Below are positions 1-10,787 of a DNA stretch of 64,000 nt, piece by piece (position 1 is the stretch's first letter; every line of letters starts with the position of its first letter). This DNA is from Symbiodinium microadriaticum. Lineage: Eukaryota > Sar > Dinophyceae > Suessiales > Symbiodiniaceae. The stretch spans positions 129,712 to 193,711 of the forward strand of contig LSRX01000697.1 of assembly GCA_001939145.1 (NCBI GenBank). Direction: 5' to 3'. The notes under the pieces are model-generated. The model was not told where the DNA came from and did no database searches. It was given only the letters and a program-made list of their open reading frames with translations. A program made the position numbers and the translations under genes.

Positions 1-124
1 GACCACGTCAGGGCGGTGATCCACGGGTTGTACCAGCCCTTTGGCCGTGTGAACGCCACAGACTGGATGATCCAAGCCGAGGGCTGCATGAAAGTGGCAT
101 GCTGAACTGATCGCACAGTCGCAC

Positions 125-352
125 TTGATGAACCCAGCCACCGGAAGCGTGCAAGACAAGCGTTTGGCGATCGACCTCTGTGCCGATCGGCAGGAACAGT
201 GGAGAAACTGTGGAGAAGAAGTCGGTGACCCTTGGGTTACGACAAGCCGCCCGCCAGATGACGCTCGAACGGTCATCTTCTGGACCAGCACGGATAGGAT
301 GCTGGCCGATGGTTTGACCAAACGACGCCGTCTCTGTGAACCGGAAGCTTAA
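125..352 (+). mobile_element. Ty1/copia-type RNase H C-terminal remnant
   Basis: The frame reads QDKRLAIDLCADRQEQ and then FWTSTDRMLADGLTKRRR before a stop. Both blocks fit the end of the RNase H domain of copia-type Pol polyproteins, where a DKR-IDL-RQ helix is followed by a W-T-ADxLTK motif. Only the C-terminal part of the domain is visible. The upstream 124 bases have stops in this frame and no reverse transcriptase motif, so this is a truncated copy or the edge of one extending left of the window. No LTR was recognised downstream. The identification rests on two motifs; the inserted residues between them suggest decay. Confidence 0.6.
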
Positions 353-440
353 TCCGGATCAGAAAAGTAATAGGGGTCTGAAACTGAATTCTGACATGTG
401 AGCATACAGATCCGGGTAGGTCAAGCCAGCACAAAACAGC

Positions 441-853
441 GTGGTTGTTCATTGCATGCATCAGCGCTGTTCAGCTTTCATACAGGCCATGCAGGAAGCA
501 AAGAGGGCCAACAAGATTGTGGCCACCTTCGCGAACAAGTTTTCTTGCTGTGGCTTGCCATGTACGCCGTTCCACCAGCACCATCGCATGACGTGGCAGA
601 TGTCCGAGGCGGGCATCGTCGAACACAAGGGTCTTGGACTGGGCAAAGGCGTCAAACATAGTCAAACCGAATCGATTTTGCGCAGGTGGCCGACGTGGAT
701 CGTCACTTGTCCGGCTGCGATGGCTGCTTGGGCACCGTGACGCTCACAACCACCACCTCCGAGATCTACGCGCTGAACTCGGACCCAAGCAAGGTGGTTA
801 TCGACGATGTCAGGAAGCACTGGGAGGCGGCAAAAGCAGCAGGAATCTCTTGA
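441..853 (+). CDS. 3' exons of an unknown multi-exon gene
   Basis: The clearest piece is a terminal exon from about 686 (acceptor CAG|G) to the TGA at 851-853, with peptide parts HLSGCDGCLGTVTLTTTTSE and VVIDDVRKHWEAAKAAGIS. Third codon positions are mostly G or C, as expected for dinoflagellate coding DNA. Upstream in another frame are SAFIQAMQEAKRANKIVATF (from about 470) and RMTWQMSEAGIVEHKG (about 585-630), probably earlier exons of the same gene. The opposite strand of 471-665 also reads fairly protein-like, so strand is not certain for the upstream exons. No family is recognised. Confidence 0.45.
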
Positions 854-1895
854 GTTCGCATTTCAACCTCTGCTTTTTTCAACACTTATCCTATCCCCCC
901 AAGCACATCGGACCTTCAGCATCATTCATCCTTGCAGAAGTCTCCTTTGTTCGCAGAGTGGGTCAGGTCGCCTTGGCATCGGCTTAATTTTCCCACTTTG
1001 TCAGCCTCAGGGCCACAATAATCAGAATAAAGCCCGAAGGCAGCTGCGTGATGCACAAGCTCTGCCAAAAGAATCTGGTTCGGGGCTGTTAGCACTTGCA
1101 CGCTGGCAGACTGTGTGTTTATCGCGTTTCGTCGCAGTCGCAGTCATCCAAGACTCCTCTGTTCATGCCTTTCCATCCATGCATCCGTGCTGCAGACATA
1201 CACCGCTTCACGAGGTACAGCGAAATGGTTGCCCACTGGTCTGGTGAGGTCAAAGAGGACACTTGTTTTCTGTGCCGTCATCCCCTTTCACAAGCTTCCG
1301 CTCTATCAACTGGGCAACGGCAAAAACCGAGTCAAAAGCAGGCAACTCAAACATTTTGGGTGAGGCGGTCCTAGCACTGTAGCACATGGTGGCACCTAAA
1401 GGGAATCATGTCAGCAAGATATTTGAGAGTCTTTTGTAGAGAGGCCAGCGTGAATTTCTTGTCATCGGTTTCGGAGCTTTGAGTTTTTGGGCAAGTGTTG
1501 GCTACAATTTTACTTTTTGTTGTAATAAAACCCAATGAGGATGGAAATGATCATTTTAAAAGGTAGCCCCAACAGGGAACCAGGTTTCTTGGTGTGAGTT
1601 TTCTGCGAGAAATTTCAGAGCGGCGACTTTCATGTAGTGGGTGTGAGTTGCTCGTGGGAGGTTTCGTGGCAGCGGAAGTGGTGGGGTGGGGCGGGTGCAC
1701 TCAGTTACGAAGTGGGTGAGGCGGGTTGAGATTGAGTCCAAGCGATTCCAAGGGTATGAACTAAGCATCTTGTGGCCGGGCTTGCTTTGGCATGTGGGCT
1801 AGGTTGGGAATGGGAGTCTTTGGTTAAAATCACCATCGATGTGTAGTTTATTGCGGTGCATGGGGAGAGTGTCTGGAAAATATCCCTGATGTTCA
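854..1895. other. intergenic or intronic, no confident gene
   Basis: A short plus-strand peptide around 1195-1290 (HRFTRYSEMVAHWSGE, then a CxxC at CFLC) could be an exon but has no supporting neighbour. The rest shows no motif, repeat or RNA gene. The G-rich strand at about 1640-1720 is mildly biased but not repetitive. Confidence 0.3.
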
Positions 1896-4273
1896 GAGCC
1901 GTTGGAGGACGTAAAGTTCGACCTCAACAAGCTAGCTGCTGGCGAGCTACATTGTGGCTTCCTCAGCAAGTCTTGAGGCTCAGGAGCAAACTTGAATGCC
2001 CTCTGAGGCGTGAACTGCAAGACCACGGCCCTCAGTTTCTGCCGCTGACTTACAAATTCTGAACCATGCTCTTGGCGAACAATCAAGAATTAAGCTGTAT
2101 GCCCGCATTCACAAATTTGGGTTTGCTAGTTGTCAGGTTTTCGCTTCGCCAATTACGTTGCTAGCCATCCTAGCAGAGTCTTTGCAGAATTGCTCGATGC
2201 TGAACCCCGAGGCTTGGAGTGCAAGGACATCCGTGCATCAGTCAGCGAAGTCAACAGGTCGTCACAAGTAGGTCGCAGTAGGACCGAGATAGATGAGCAT
2301 GTGCCTTTGATGTGCAACTCCACCAGACCTGTGCAAGGACTACCTGTGCTTGAAGTGCTACGCTGACTTGCATGGGAAAGGTGTCGATCTTGGAAGGGTC
2401 CCAAATTTTAACACGGTGTCTAGGCCCCGGCAGTTCTGCTGTTCTGCGAGCTACACAGTCCGATGTCAAGGCTCGCGCAAGGAGCACGCGTCAAGCACTC
2501 AGAAAGTTTCAGAAGAAGCCCCTGACACGAAGTGCTGGGAGAGCAACTCTCGTGCAAACAAGATCCGATTGGGGGTGAGGGCGACTGGCAGGCCCTTCTG
2601 CTTGGTGCCCTGCGCCTTGTGCGTCGTGCTTCCAGCCAAGATCCACTGCCGTGCACTCGGATGCGCTCGGTGTTTTGGGTGAGATCAAGCTTGTGGTATC
2701 CCATATCGACAGCTGTGCCACGTCATGTGCACTTCGACAGCTTGGATCCCATTAGCAGTATTTGGTTGCCAAGGTACATTCACGGACAAGTCCTTGTGTG
2801 CCGGGCCCAGCGTATTTGCGGAGGAGATGCGCACGCAGATGGGCACGCAGATGGCTTGTGTCTGTCCCTCGTTTTTCAACTGCCTCAATCCATCCTCGAT
2901 GTTAAGGTCACAAATGCTATGCTATGAAGCATATCAAGATGCTTCCGCTGGACGGCAAAGAGAACCAGCATCTTGGCTGGCAACTTCTTCAGGCAGCTCT
3001 CTGGTAGGTAGGGGTGTCACCATCAGGTTCTTCAGAAATTCACCTCTCCCCCAGTCCGGAAGCCTCATTCCAGATTTCAAGACGCCAAGCCCCACGCAGC
3101 CCCCCGAGGCACTGCAGGCCCAGACCCTTTGGTTCAACGGATTTTTGCTTCACTCACGGGCACCAGGCCGCGGAGAATAAACTACGTGGAGCAGCCTGGA
3201 CCTCGGCGATGATTTAATGCCAGGGCAGTCGTTTTGCAGCTCCATGTTCGTACATTCTGGCCACTGTCTTTCTTGTTCTTGGGGTGCTCTAAGACAGCTA
3301 CAAGCACCCATCTTTCAGGGCATCTACTGTCAAACGTCTAGGACACACATCTTCTATCTCAAAACCCTGAAACATATGTCTCAGCCAGTGCGTCGTTCAG
3401 GTACAACAGGTACGCTGAGTTTGCAAAGGCGGAGACCACAAGTTCGCTCAGCTAGAATAAACTGTAATCAGTGCATGTGCATCACTGGTTGCCCACAGGG
3501 AGCTACAATAGATTCAGTAGAAGCTTCTGGGAGTGCAGAGGACGCAGGCGTGCAAGTCGCCATGCTTCCGTTGCCAGGAACGGGTGAAGAAGATGGCCGT
3601 CAAGCCGGAGGACCTTCCAGCACTGGATGACTCAGCCTACGAGTTCCTATCTCAGCATCAAGGGCATATCATGAGCAACGCCACAGCATCGCATGCGGAT
3701 TTCGAGTTGCCACACACTCCATGCCGAATGAGAGAACGCTGTTGCTCCACAACTTGCAATCACGAGGGCTTGAGGGATCTTGGCCGTGCTACAGCCGCAG
3801 CATGCAGCTCGAAGGGGAGCATGACCTTTTGAGTGCGAGGAGCACTGTGTTTCGGGCCACGCTTCATTTCATCGTCTTCTTTCCTCGCAGCTCTTCCTCT
3901 CGTTCCCGTTTGCAGGAGTTGTTGCACTGTGCAAGTGATGGCCGTGCAAAGGTCGGTTCTCAGCACTGACTGGCACCCCTTCTACGATGCTCGTGGTGTG
4001 AGGCAGTCCGAACCATGCCACACTTGCCCAATACCAAGATGCCCATTTGCAGCAGCCTATAGAACCTACACCTGTGCACTCGCTGTAGATCCTGTTCGAC
4101 ACGGCCCGGAGTTAGCGCCATCTGAAGCACAGAAAGTGCAAGCCGACACCAGGATCGACTTGAATTGGCCTGCAGACAGGTACTACCACAACTTTGCCAC
4201 TGGCGAGCGCATGAGGCAAAGTCCGCGGCGCGTGCCTAACTCTGCAGCTTGGCTCGGCTTAGCCAATATATGA
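1896..4273 (+). CDS. multi-exon zinc-binding protein (B-box-like and WW-like segments)
   Basis: Exon candidates in order: 1896-1976 (EPLEDVKFDLNKLAAGELHC), 2137-2270 (SPITLLAILAESLQNCSML), 2328-2378 (LCKDYLCLKCYADLHGKG), 2480-2560 (basic), 2575-2690, 2715-2772, 2938-3002 (LPLDGKENQHLGWQLLQAAL, then donor GTAGGT), 3080-3177, 3553-3645 (CKSPCFRCQERVKKM), and a terminal exon from about 3925 to TGA 4273. The C-x2-C-x(n)-H pattern at 2328 resembles a B-box zinc finger. The last exon holds a second cysteine cluster (CHTCPIPRCPF) and RYYHNFATGERMRQSP, which recalls the YYxN-T core of WW domains. Treating these as one gene is inference from strand, spacing and shared Cys-rich style; 1896-1976 may belong to a neighbour. 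Confidence 0.5.
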
Positions 4274-5160
4274 AGTTGACGCAGCGCGTATTGTATTTGT
4301 GACATATTATAACCGACGACGTGTATCGGTGCTGGTTTCTCGCCGTGCGATGTGCTTGGATGTGCAATTCTCGCGCGACTCTTCTGGTATCATATCACCA
4401 AGGACGATGCGGGTGCTGAGGCTACAACTCCTACCGCCAAGGCGACCAACACTCTAAGTCACCATGTAAGGTACCTGGTTGCGGCCTGGGTGTTGCCACA
4501 ATTACATGGCACAATCCATGCTTCCCAGACCCTCCTATGAGCATGGGTCGCATCGCCAGGAAGTCACCCAGGCTCTTGCGGTTTCGCAGGAGGACGCAGG
4601 TGGGCGCCCAAGCCTTCGGAGTGTAAAGTTATGACGCTCGTCTGAATGGCACATGGCGCCTGGCGGTGTGCGGTGTTGCCATGCAGGCGGCATGGCCAGG
4701 CCAGAAGGTGCAGGACTTAAGCCGTTTCAAAGTGTAAATCACGCGGGAAAGCCCTGCGGAGCTCTCCAACTGGCCACTCAGATCCAGCGTCCAGCAAAGG
4801 CTTCCATGGCACCGCCAGGAACTTAGCTGGTGCTGTTTTCCATTTTGAGAGAGCTAAGAGAAAGATATGTTATGAATTGCTTCTGAGGCGACCTCGCTCA
4901 AGAGCACGGGGCCTCTGCCGCTCTCAGGCTTTGACTCACTCAAGCCGGCCTCCGAGAAGTGAAAGCACGCGACCAGTGCCTAGATGACAGCGTCAAGTTC
5001 CTCAAAAGGTCGGATGTGCCAGCAGCAGTGCGTGCTGCGGAAGATCCGGCCTCTGCCCTACAAGGGGCTTGCTGAATTTTGCAGAAGTTGCCCAGCAGCT
5101 GATGCGAGAGACCTTGCGCGCGCAAGTTTAGAACAGGGAGCACCGCGCCCCTTCCGACCT
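4274..5160. other. sparse region with two short plus exon candidates
   Basis: Possible plus-strand exons are 5008-5060 (SDVPAAVRAAEDPASALQG) and 5080-5128 (EVAQQLMRETLRAQ, after acceptor TGCAG). A reading at about 4625-4735 (YDARLNGTWRLAVCGVAMQA) is also plausible. None can be joined to a recognised family. No repeat or RNA gene was seen. Confidence 0.3.
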
Positions 5161-5280
5161 TCATTGAATCAGTTCGTTGCCTCCGAGGAGCATCGGCTTC
5201 TCAGACCGCCGCATCGGCGTCACATGCCGGATGAGGCGGGCGTCGGCAAACAGCTCGAGCAGTGAAGCTGCCTCCCTTTC
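5161..5280 (-). CDS. minus-strand terminal exon, unknown
   Basis: Read on the minus strand the segment gives LLELFADARLIRHVTPMRRS and EKPMLLGGNELIQ followed by a stop. Codon third positions are almost all G or C, more regular than in the plus frame through the same bases. Upstream minus exons were not resolved. It would be a gene converging on the plus-strand chains on its left. No family is recognised. Confidence 0.4.
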   Translation of the reverse strand, partial: EREAASLLELFADARLIRHVTPMRRSEKPMLLGGNELIQ

Positions 5281-5829
5281 CGTCCCGCTTGCTTTCGTGC
5301 AATCTAATTGGATGCATGTTACAATGCTGCAACATGATCTGTGCTGCCTGCAGATCACGGAGCCCCTCTGAACGAGTGCCATTTGCATGGGGTCGAGGCC
5401 GTGTAACACGGCTTTTGACAGTCTCACCGCCGGAAAAATCGCTCGATGCCATCGAGGACAAGGAAGGCACAGACTCGGCAGGAGAGCACGTATGTAAGAT
5501 TATGTAGGCATCCTTGACCAAGCTTCCTTCTCGGCTTACACTTTCGTGCTGGGCTGGTTTTATGCCGTGTTTCTTTAGGCGGGAGTTCAGAGAGCCTGCA
5601 AGACAGGCAGCCCGTATCAGGCACGTTCTGCGGATGGGCTTCGTATGTGGCATTCCGCAGCATCTAAGCGGTTCGAACAGAGCAGCAGTAGGAATTCCTC
5701 AGATGTAGCTGTGCACAGGTGGTGCCTTGACATGCCTTGAATAAGCGTGGAGTGGGAGTCTGTGGCCTCTGTCCGAACTCTGGAGACTCCTGAGTTGGGA
5801 TCTTCCCGACAGCATCTGCCCGGTGCCAG

Positions 5830-5930
5830 GTGCCCCGGCTCGACGCGATGGCCGGCCGAGCACGCAGTGAGTCGCCGCTCGACTTTGAGGACTTCGCGTC
5901 GAGGCCTCCGCTCCGCGCTTTCAATTGTCG
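5830..5930 (+). CDS. single internal exon, unknown gene
   Basis: The exon is bounded by acceptor CAG|G and donor GTGAAG and reads VPRLDAMAGRARSESPLDFE then DFASRPPLRAFNCR. The next intron begins straight into a TTA/TTG/TTC microsatellite (5940-6025). It may be an upstream exon of the coiled-coil gene starting at 6228, but no phase check ties them together. Confidence 0.45.
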
Positions 5931-5939
5931 GTGAAGATG

Positions 5940-6028
5940 GCTAAAAACTATATTACTACTGTTACTATTGTTGTTACTATTATTATTATTATTAGTAGTA
6001 TTAGTATTAGTATCTTCTTCTTCTTAGA
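5940..6028. repeat. imperfect trinucleotide microsatellite
   Basis: A run of mixed TTA, TTG, TAG and TTC triplets directly follows a donor-like GTGAAG and ends in a pyrimidine tract before AG, so it probably sits in an intron. Confidence 0.8.
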
Positions 6029-6227
6029 GACCTTGCAGCGAGCCAAGATGAGAGATGAGGGTCAGTGAAGCCTGGCGAAGCGCTCCACATCACGTCTTGG
6101 GAAGGCCTACGGGCTCGGCACGGTCAGGGGCCCTCTTCAATGCTTTTGGGCTGCATTCCTTGGGTTCTTTTTCCCGACTGTCTGCGGAGACACAAAGCCC
6201 TAAACCCTCCGAGCCTCCGAGGTTCAG

Positions 6228-7077
6228 ATGTCGAGGAAGAAAGCGGAGCAGGCCTCTCCAGGCTTAGGTGCTTCCTTGCTGTCATGCAATGTTGTTTGAG
6301 GACTCCATCCTCCTCGCCAATCGAATTCGGCTCCTCAGAAATGAAGAGGCCCATACCGTCAGCTTGGGCTGCAGTGTCTCTCACGGCCATGACCCCTGCG
6401 CCATCTGCTCAGGCGAAGACTCGCAAGAAGATCGTAGAAACCGAAAAAAAGACCCAGGCCAGCAAGAGCTCCGACACAGTCCATGCAGATGTGCGGTCAA
6501 GCAGCGGTTTCGCGCAGTATCAGTATTGCATGGTACTGTGGCGCTTGTAGGGCAAGCTTCGTTCCGAGCTGGATGATGTCGAGTGCTATGGCTTGGACAT
6601 CTCAGTGATTTCTGACAGGAAATCCTGGAGACCCGGCGGCGCAACGAAAAGCGGCGCCAGGAGAAGGAGGCCTTCGAGGCAGCCACTGGCCAAGTTCTTC
6701 CGGCTGCGCGAAAGCCCTTGTAAGGGCCCTTAGAAACTTTTACTTCAGTCCTTTCCTATCTTTGTCCATTCTTCACGCGCCTTCAAGCGAAAGAGTAGGC
6801 TAGGCCCCGTCGATCGCACATCTTTTGTAATGCAGCCTTCGCCACCTGCCCGAAGGCGCACAAGGAGGCCCTCGAGTCTGCACTGGCCTCAACACAGAGC
6901 CGACATGTCATGGCCCAAAGCTGCTTCACTGCTGTGGCTCAGGAATTTCGTGCCAAGCAGACGGTGGTGTCTTCTGGCATGGCTTTGGCCCCACAAGCCT
7001 TAAAGTGCCGCGTGACGAAGCAGTCTTCGGTAGTCTCGTCATCTCTGTCATGCCAGGGCATCAATCTGTGTGAGTAG
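6228..7077 (+). CDS. coiled-coil protein, N-terminal exons
   Basis: The likely start is ATG 6228, giving MSRKKAEQASPGLG. Later exon candidates are about 6365-6495 (PAPSAQAKTRKKIVETEKKT), 6551-6617 (GKLRSELDDVECYGLDIS), 6619-6717 (ILETRRRNEKRRQEKEAFEA, then donor GTAAGG), and 6836-7077 (AHKEALESALASTQSRHVMA onward to TAG). The Lys/Arg/Glu-rich exon predicts a helix able to form a coiled coil. The exons at 9422-9699 have the same composition, so this may be one long gene to about 10.5 kb. No family could be named. A 175-residue minus-strand frame covers 6939-7466 but reads as low-quality antisense. Confidence 0.5.
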
Positions 7078-8220
7078 TCGGCTGCAGAGAGGGCATCGGT
7101 GGTCGTCCTTGCTGACAGACAAGTCAGCATGTGATCCCAAAGCGTTGTTTGATGATTTTCCAAACGTCGGCCTCCTGAATCTGTGCAAAGTTGAGCCAGC
7201 TCACTGACGCTGCCGGTTCTGGGCATGGCAGGATCGGGCTGACCAGCAGCACAAGCTCCAAGACAAGATGAGGACCCCGATGTCAGACATCCTCTAATCT
7301 TTCGAATTGAAATGCTGAGGCAAAACCTCGTGCCCACTTGCATGATTTCCCATGGACATGGCCCGCGCTCGAGCTGAAGCTCGCTCGTCTGCCTTGTTTC
7401 TGCTCCCCTGCCATGCTCCGGAGCGTTTTCGGAAAGGGAGATCCGGCGACGCGACTGTACATGCACTGTACACAGATGCAGAGGCAGAGAATGCCGGTGG
7501 AGTATGCAACTGCCTGGTCACGAAACTGTATGAGAGCCTCGCAAAGTCGGCAAACTCGAGATTCCCCGTGGTTGGTATCCTGTATCCGAATGCGAAGTCT
7601 ACCTGCCGGAGCTAGATCGACACCGTCACAGGCTCAGGCTTGCTTGATACGACCCCTGAATGGTGCAAGGATTATACGAGAGCGAAATCAAGGTGCAGGA
7701 CATGTCATCCGGCAGGAGCGCCAGGCGGCCAGAGCCGGGGCTAGAACCAGCAAGGGTTTAGGTTTAGGGTTTAGGGTCGTTTTTTTGCTCCACGTAGCAG
7801 AGCTCGTTTCTTCAGGTAAATCACTCAAAGAAGACACGCAAGGAAAGAAAGCGAATCCACACCGAACAACTCAACTGAGTCTTTGACGACACGTGACAAC
7901 GAAAGAGCTTACCGGGCCGATTTTCGTGTTCAAGGCTGTGGTGTTAAAACAGCCAGATTCGCCAAACGATCCCTCATTCCGCCGGAACTGCCTGGGACAG
8001 ACAGCACGTAGCAGTTCATTTCAGTCTTCCGGGAGCGGCCACGGCAGTCCACAACCACTGTAGGGCGCCACGTCAGGCGTATCAGCAAGTCGTGGACTTC
8101 GAGCGCCAAGCTGCAGCGGATGAGGCGCGACATCATCTTTGACGCAAGAATTACTGTAGCAACCCATGCTCTCTTTGGAAGGGATGTTGTGGCAGCTTCC
8201 CCCCTCTGTCGGCTTGAAAT
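7078..8220. other. probable intronic DNA, weak exon signals
   Basis: Weak plus-strand candidates lie at about 7420-7490 and 7685-7755 (HVIRQERQAARAGARTSK). The second runs into a short telomere-like tract (TTTAGG units, 7755-7775). No other structure was recognised. Confidence 0.35.
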
Positions 8221-8325
8221 GGGGGTTTCCGAAAATAGGGGTCCCTACTATAGTACCCTAAATAGCAGGATCCTTATTCTAAGGACCCCAAAATAAGGTA
8301 CCCTAATTTTCGGAAAGCCCCAAAT
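8221..8325. mobile_element. MITE-like palindromic element
   Basis: The ends are near-perfect inverted repeats: GGGTTTCCGAAAATAGG on the left, and a right arm whose reverse complement is GGGCTTTCCGAAAATTAGG. A second, inner inverted pair (AGGGGTCC and GGACCCC) lies inside. The element is about 105 bp, has no coding capacity and can fold into one hairpin, as expected of a miniature inverted-repeat transposable element. Target-site duplications were not obvious by eye. Confidence 0.65.
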
Positions 8326-8639
8326 CTGAATGAGTGCAGCGATGTGATCTCTTCCTGGTGGGCCAGGCGTTCGCTCGCGCCGAGCAGGCAAGTGGCAGTA
8401 GTTCTGTGTTTTTGTTCCAGTCTCTCTGCCCGTCACTTTTCTTTAAATCTCTCCCTCTCTGTCTCTCTCTGTGGTGCTTCCTGTTCGTTCACAGTTCTTG
8501 CACTGTCAGTTCCAGTTGGTGCTTTGCAGTTTCCGTCGGAAGCTCGTGTTGTGTAATTGGCATCGACATTTCCTGGAATGCAGTGTGCATCATCTGTGAT
8601 GCGGACATAACCACATATTTGCATGCATGTGCATATGCG

Positions 8640-8946
8640 CATTTTTGAGCATGCGTACATACATACGTGCATGCACACATAGTTACATGCACGCATGACA
8701 TGTATACATTCAGATTATACACACATGCACTCATACGCCCACGCGTCATACACTCTCATAGATGCATGCTCCTGCTGCTCCTGCTGCTTCTCCTGCTGCT
8801 GCTGCTACTACTGCTGCTGCCGCTACTTCTACTACCGTACTACCGTACTACCGTACTACCGTTCTGCCGTACTGCCGTACTACCGTACCGTACCGTACAG
8901 CACCGTACAGTACCGCACCGTACCCCACCGTACCGTAGTCGTCGTG

Positions 8947-8984
<38 letters not shown>

Positions 8985-9045
8985 TGTGGTAGTAGTAGTA
9001 GTAGTACTACTACTACTACTACTACTTCTTCTTCTTCTTGTCACG
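8640..9045. repeat. compound microsatellite block
   Basis: Several simple repeats follow one another: ACAT/GCAT-type (8645-8765), CTG/CTC (8769-8830), units of the ACCGT type (8826-8938), (GTA)n (8943-9006) and then (CTA)n with TTC (9007-9042). The long open frames across this block are by-products of the repeats. The junction of (GTA)n with (TAC)n is a palindrome. Confidence 0.9.
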
Positions 9046-9421
9046 ATTGGTCATTGAAGCGGGGCGAGGTCCGTGCAGCGATGTCGCAAGCAGCGAGGAC
9101 TGATCTCTCCCCTGGCTCCGTCCTGTCTCTCTCTCTGCTTCTCCCTCCGTCTCACATTCGCTCTCCCGCTCGCCCGCCTTCCGCCTCAGTCCCTCATCGT
9201 CTCAGGTCGACTCTTTACATGCCAAAGATGGTGCATGACCGCAAATCATCAGAAGCACCCCCCAAGTTTGAAAGCACATGAGACATTCATAGACATTCCG
9301 AGGAGTCGGGCGCGGTCTGAGGGGGCGAAGCAGGAGAGACAAGCTAGGGCCAGCAGGCTATTGCGCTTGCACTATCTTGCACTGTTCTGGGCCACAAAGG
9401 GCGAATCATGCGTGAAAGTGA

Positions 9422-10550
9422 AAGCTGAAGGAGCTTGCCCGAGGGGCCCTGCGCGAGCGCCTCCTGCGAGAGGAGGACGAGCGCCGGCAGCGCCTAGCAG
9501 ACATCGACAGGCGGGGTTTCATGCTTACGCGAAGTGTTGTTTGTCTGTGTGTGTGTGTGTGTGCGTGTGTGTGTGTGCGTATATGTGTGTGTGTGTGTGT
9601 ATATGTGTATGTGTGTTGCGTAGTATACGGAGAAAATGCGAGGATGGAGCGCGAGGAGAAGGAGCTCATGGAGAGACTACAGCGGTCGCAGGCGCAACGG
9701 TAAAGAAGGTTTCTTACCATCGACCTCGCCAGCACAGTACCGCTGTAGACTCGAAAGCAGCAAGCGTGGAAGGGTATGCCAGAAGCGAGGCAAGAGGGAA
9801 CCCGCTGGCGATGCTAGCTCACGAGTGCCTGCCTACCAGCACTACCCAGAACCTGGCAGCATAAGCTTTAGTGTGATTGGTCTTCAGCGATCGATAGCCA
9901 GTGCAAAGTCTCATGAATCACAGAGCAGTGGTGAACAGTCGCCGCGCTGCGGTTCATCAGCCTATGCCACCAAAGCAGATGGGTTCACCGATCCTCAATC
10001 TGATGCTCAACTTTACGGATGCACTTCCAGAAGCAGATCTGGTTTGGTCTTTCAGGGTGTTTCGTGCAACCTACATGTCCCAGGAGCGCCACCGAGCAGC
10101 ATACATGCAGCTCGAGGAGTCAGCGCGCAAGTTCCACTGCCTCGCCTTGTGCAATCCCAGTTCTGAGGGAACCGCAGTCCTTCGCAATCCAGTGAGACAG
10201 TGAGAAAATCACAGGACGTCCTTCGGCAGTCTGGCAGCGAGACGCCGGGGGCTCACCAAGGATTCCCCCCCAACTCGACACACATCATCGCAGGATGAGT
10301 CCTGCTTGTAACTATATTGGCTTAGATCCGGAACCCCCCGAGACCCCGAGAAGCTCAGCGAGGCCTCCTAGCCTCGGCGCTGACCCTCGCTCTCGCTCAC
10401 AGGTCCGTTGGTCTTTCACCACTGGGCTCTGTTGCGCCGCTGGAGGCGCGCCCTGGCGATACCTACGGCACCATGCAGATGCGAAGACACCCGCTGCATC
10501 TGCCTCCCTGAGGGGTATCCTGCGCAGCAGGCCAGCCGCCGGCGACCGGA
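9422..10550 (+). CDS. coiled-coil protein exons, continuing the 6.2-kb chain
   Basis: Exon 1 (9422 to about 9534) reads ALRERLLREEDERRQRLADI then DRRGFMLTR. The following intron holds a (GT)n tract. Exon 2 (9643-9699) starts after AG|G and ends at donor GTAAAG, reading MEREEKELMERLQRSQAQ. Further candidates are 10045-10135 (ATYMSQERHRAAYMQLEESA) and 10403-10550 (FHHWALLRRWRRALAI then CRCEDTRCICLPEGY). Heptad-compatible Leu spacing and charge make a coiled coil likely for the first two. The last exon is Cys-rich and may bind metal. Function is unknown; linkage to 6228-7077 is inference. Confidence 0.55.
9541..9628. repeat. (GT)n microsatellite in an intron
   Basis: An interrupted GT/GTAT tract lies between two coiled-coil exons, shortly after the first exon's end. 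Confidence 0.9.
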
Positions 10551-10787
10551 GCGTGACGTAACATGCGCCAGCCCTGCTCGGATGAGCCCCGATCTGCGAG
10601 GGCCTTACAACGTGTCGTTGACTCAGTGGGCGTGCACCTTCGAGTCGCCTCCAGGCACGCTGAGATCATTTTCGGGTCCACTCGAGACTCCACGTCTTCG
10701 CGTGGGTCCAGGCCGCATGGGCTGCTCTCAGTTGCCAGTGTTGACACTGCACCCGTTATGCTGTCGTTTCACGGCCTTATATGGCCT

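Noticed and set aside
8667-9281. 204-residue plus-strand frame with poly-Leu and poly-Ser
   Set aside because: Arises from CTG, ACCGT and GTA repeats; only its ends are non-repetitive.
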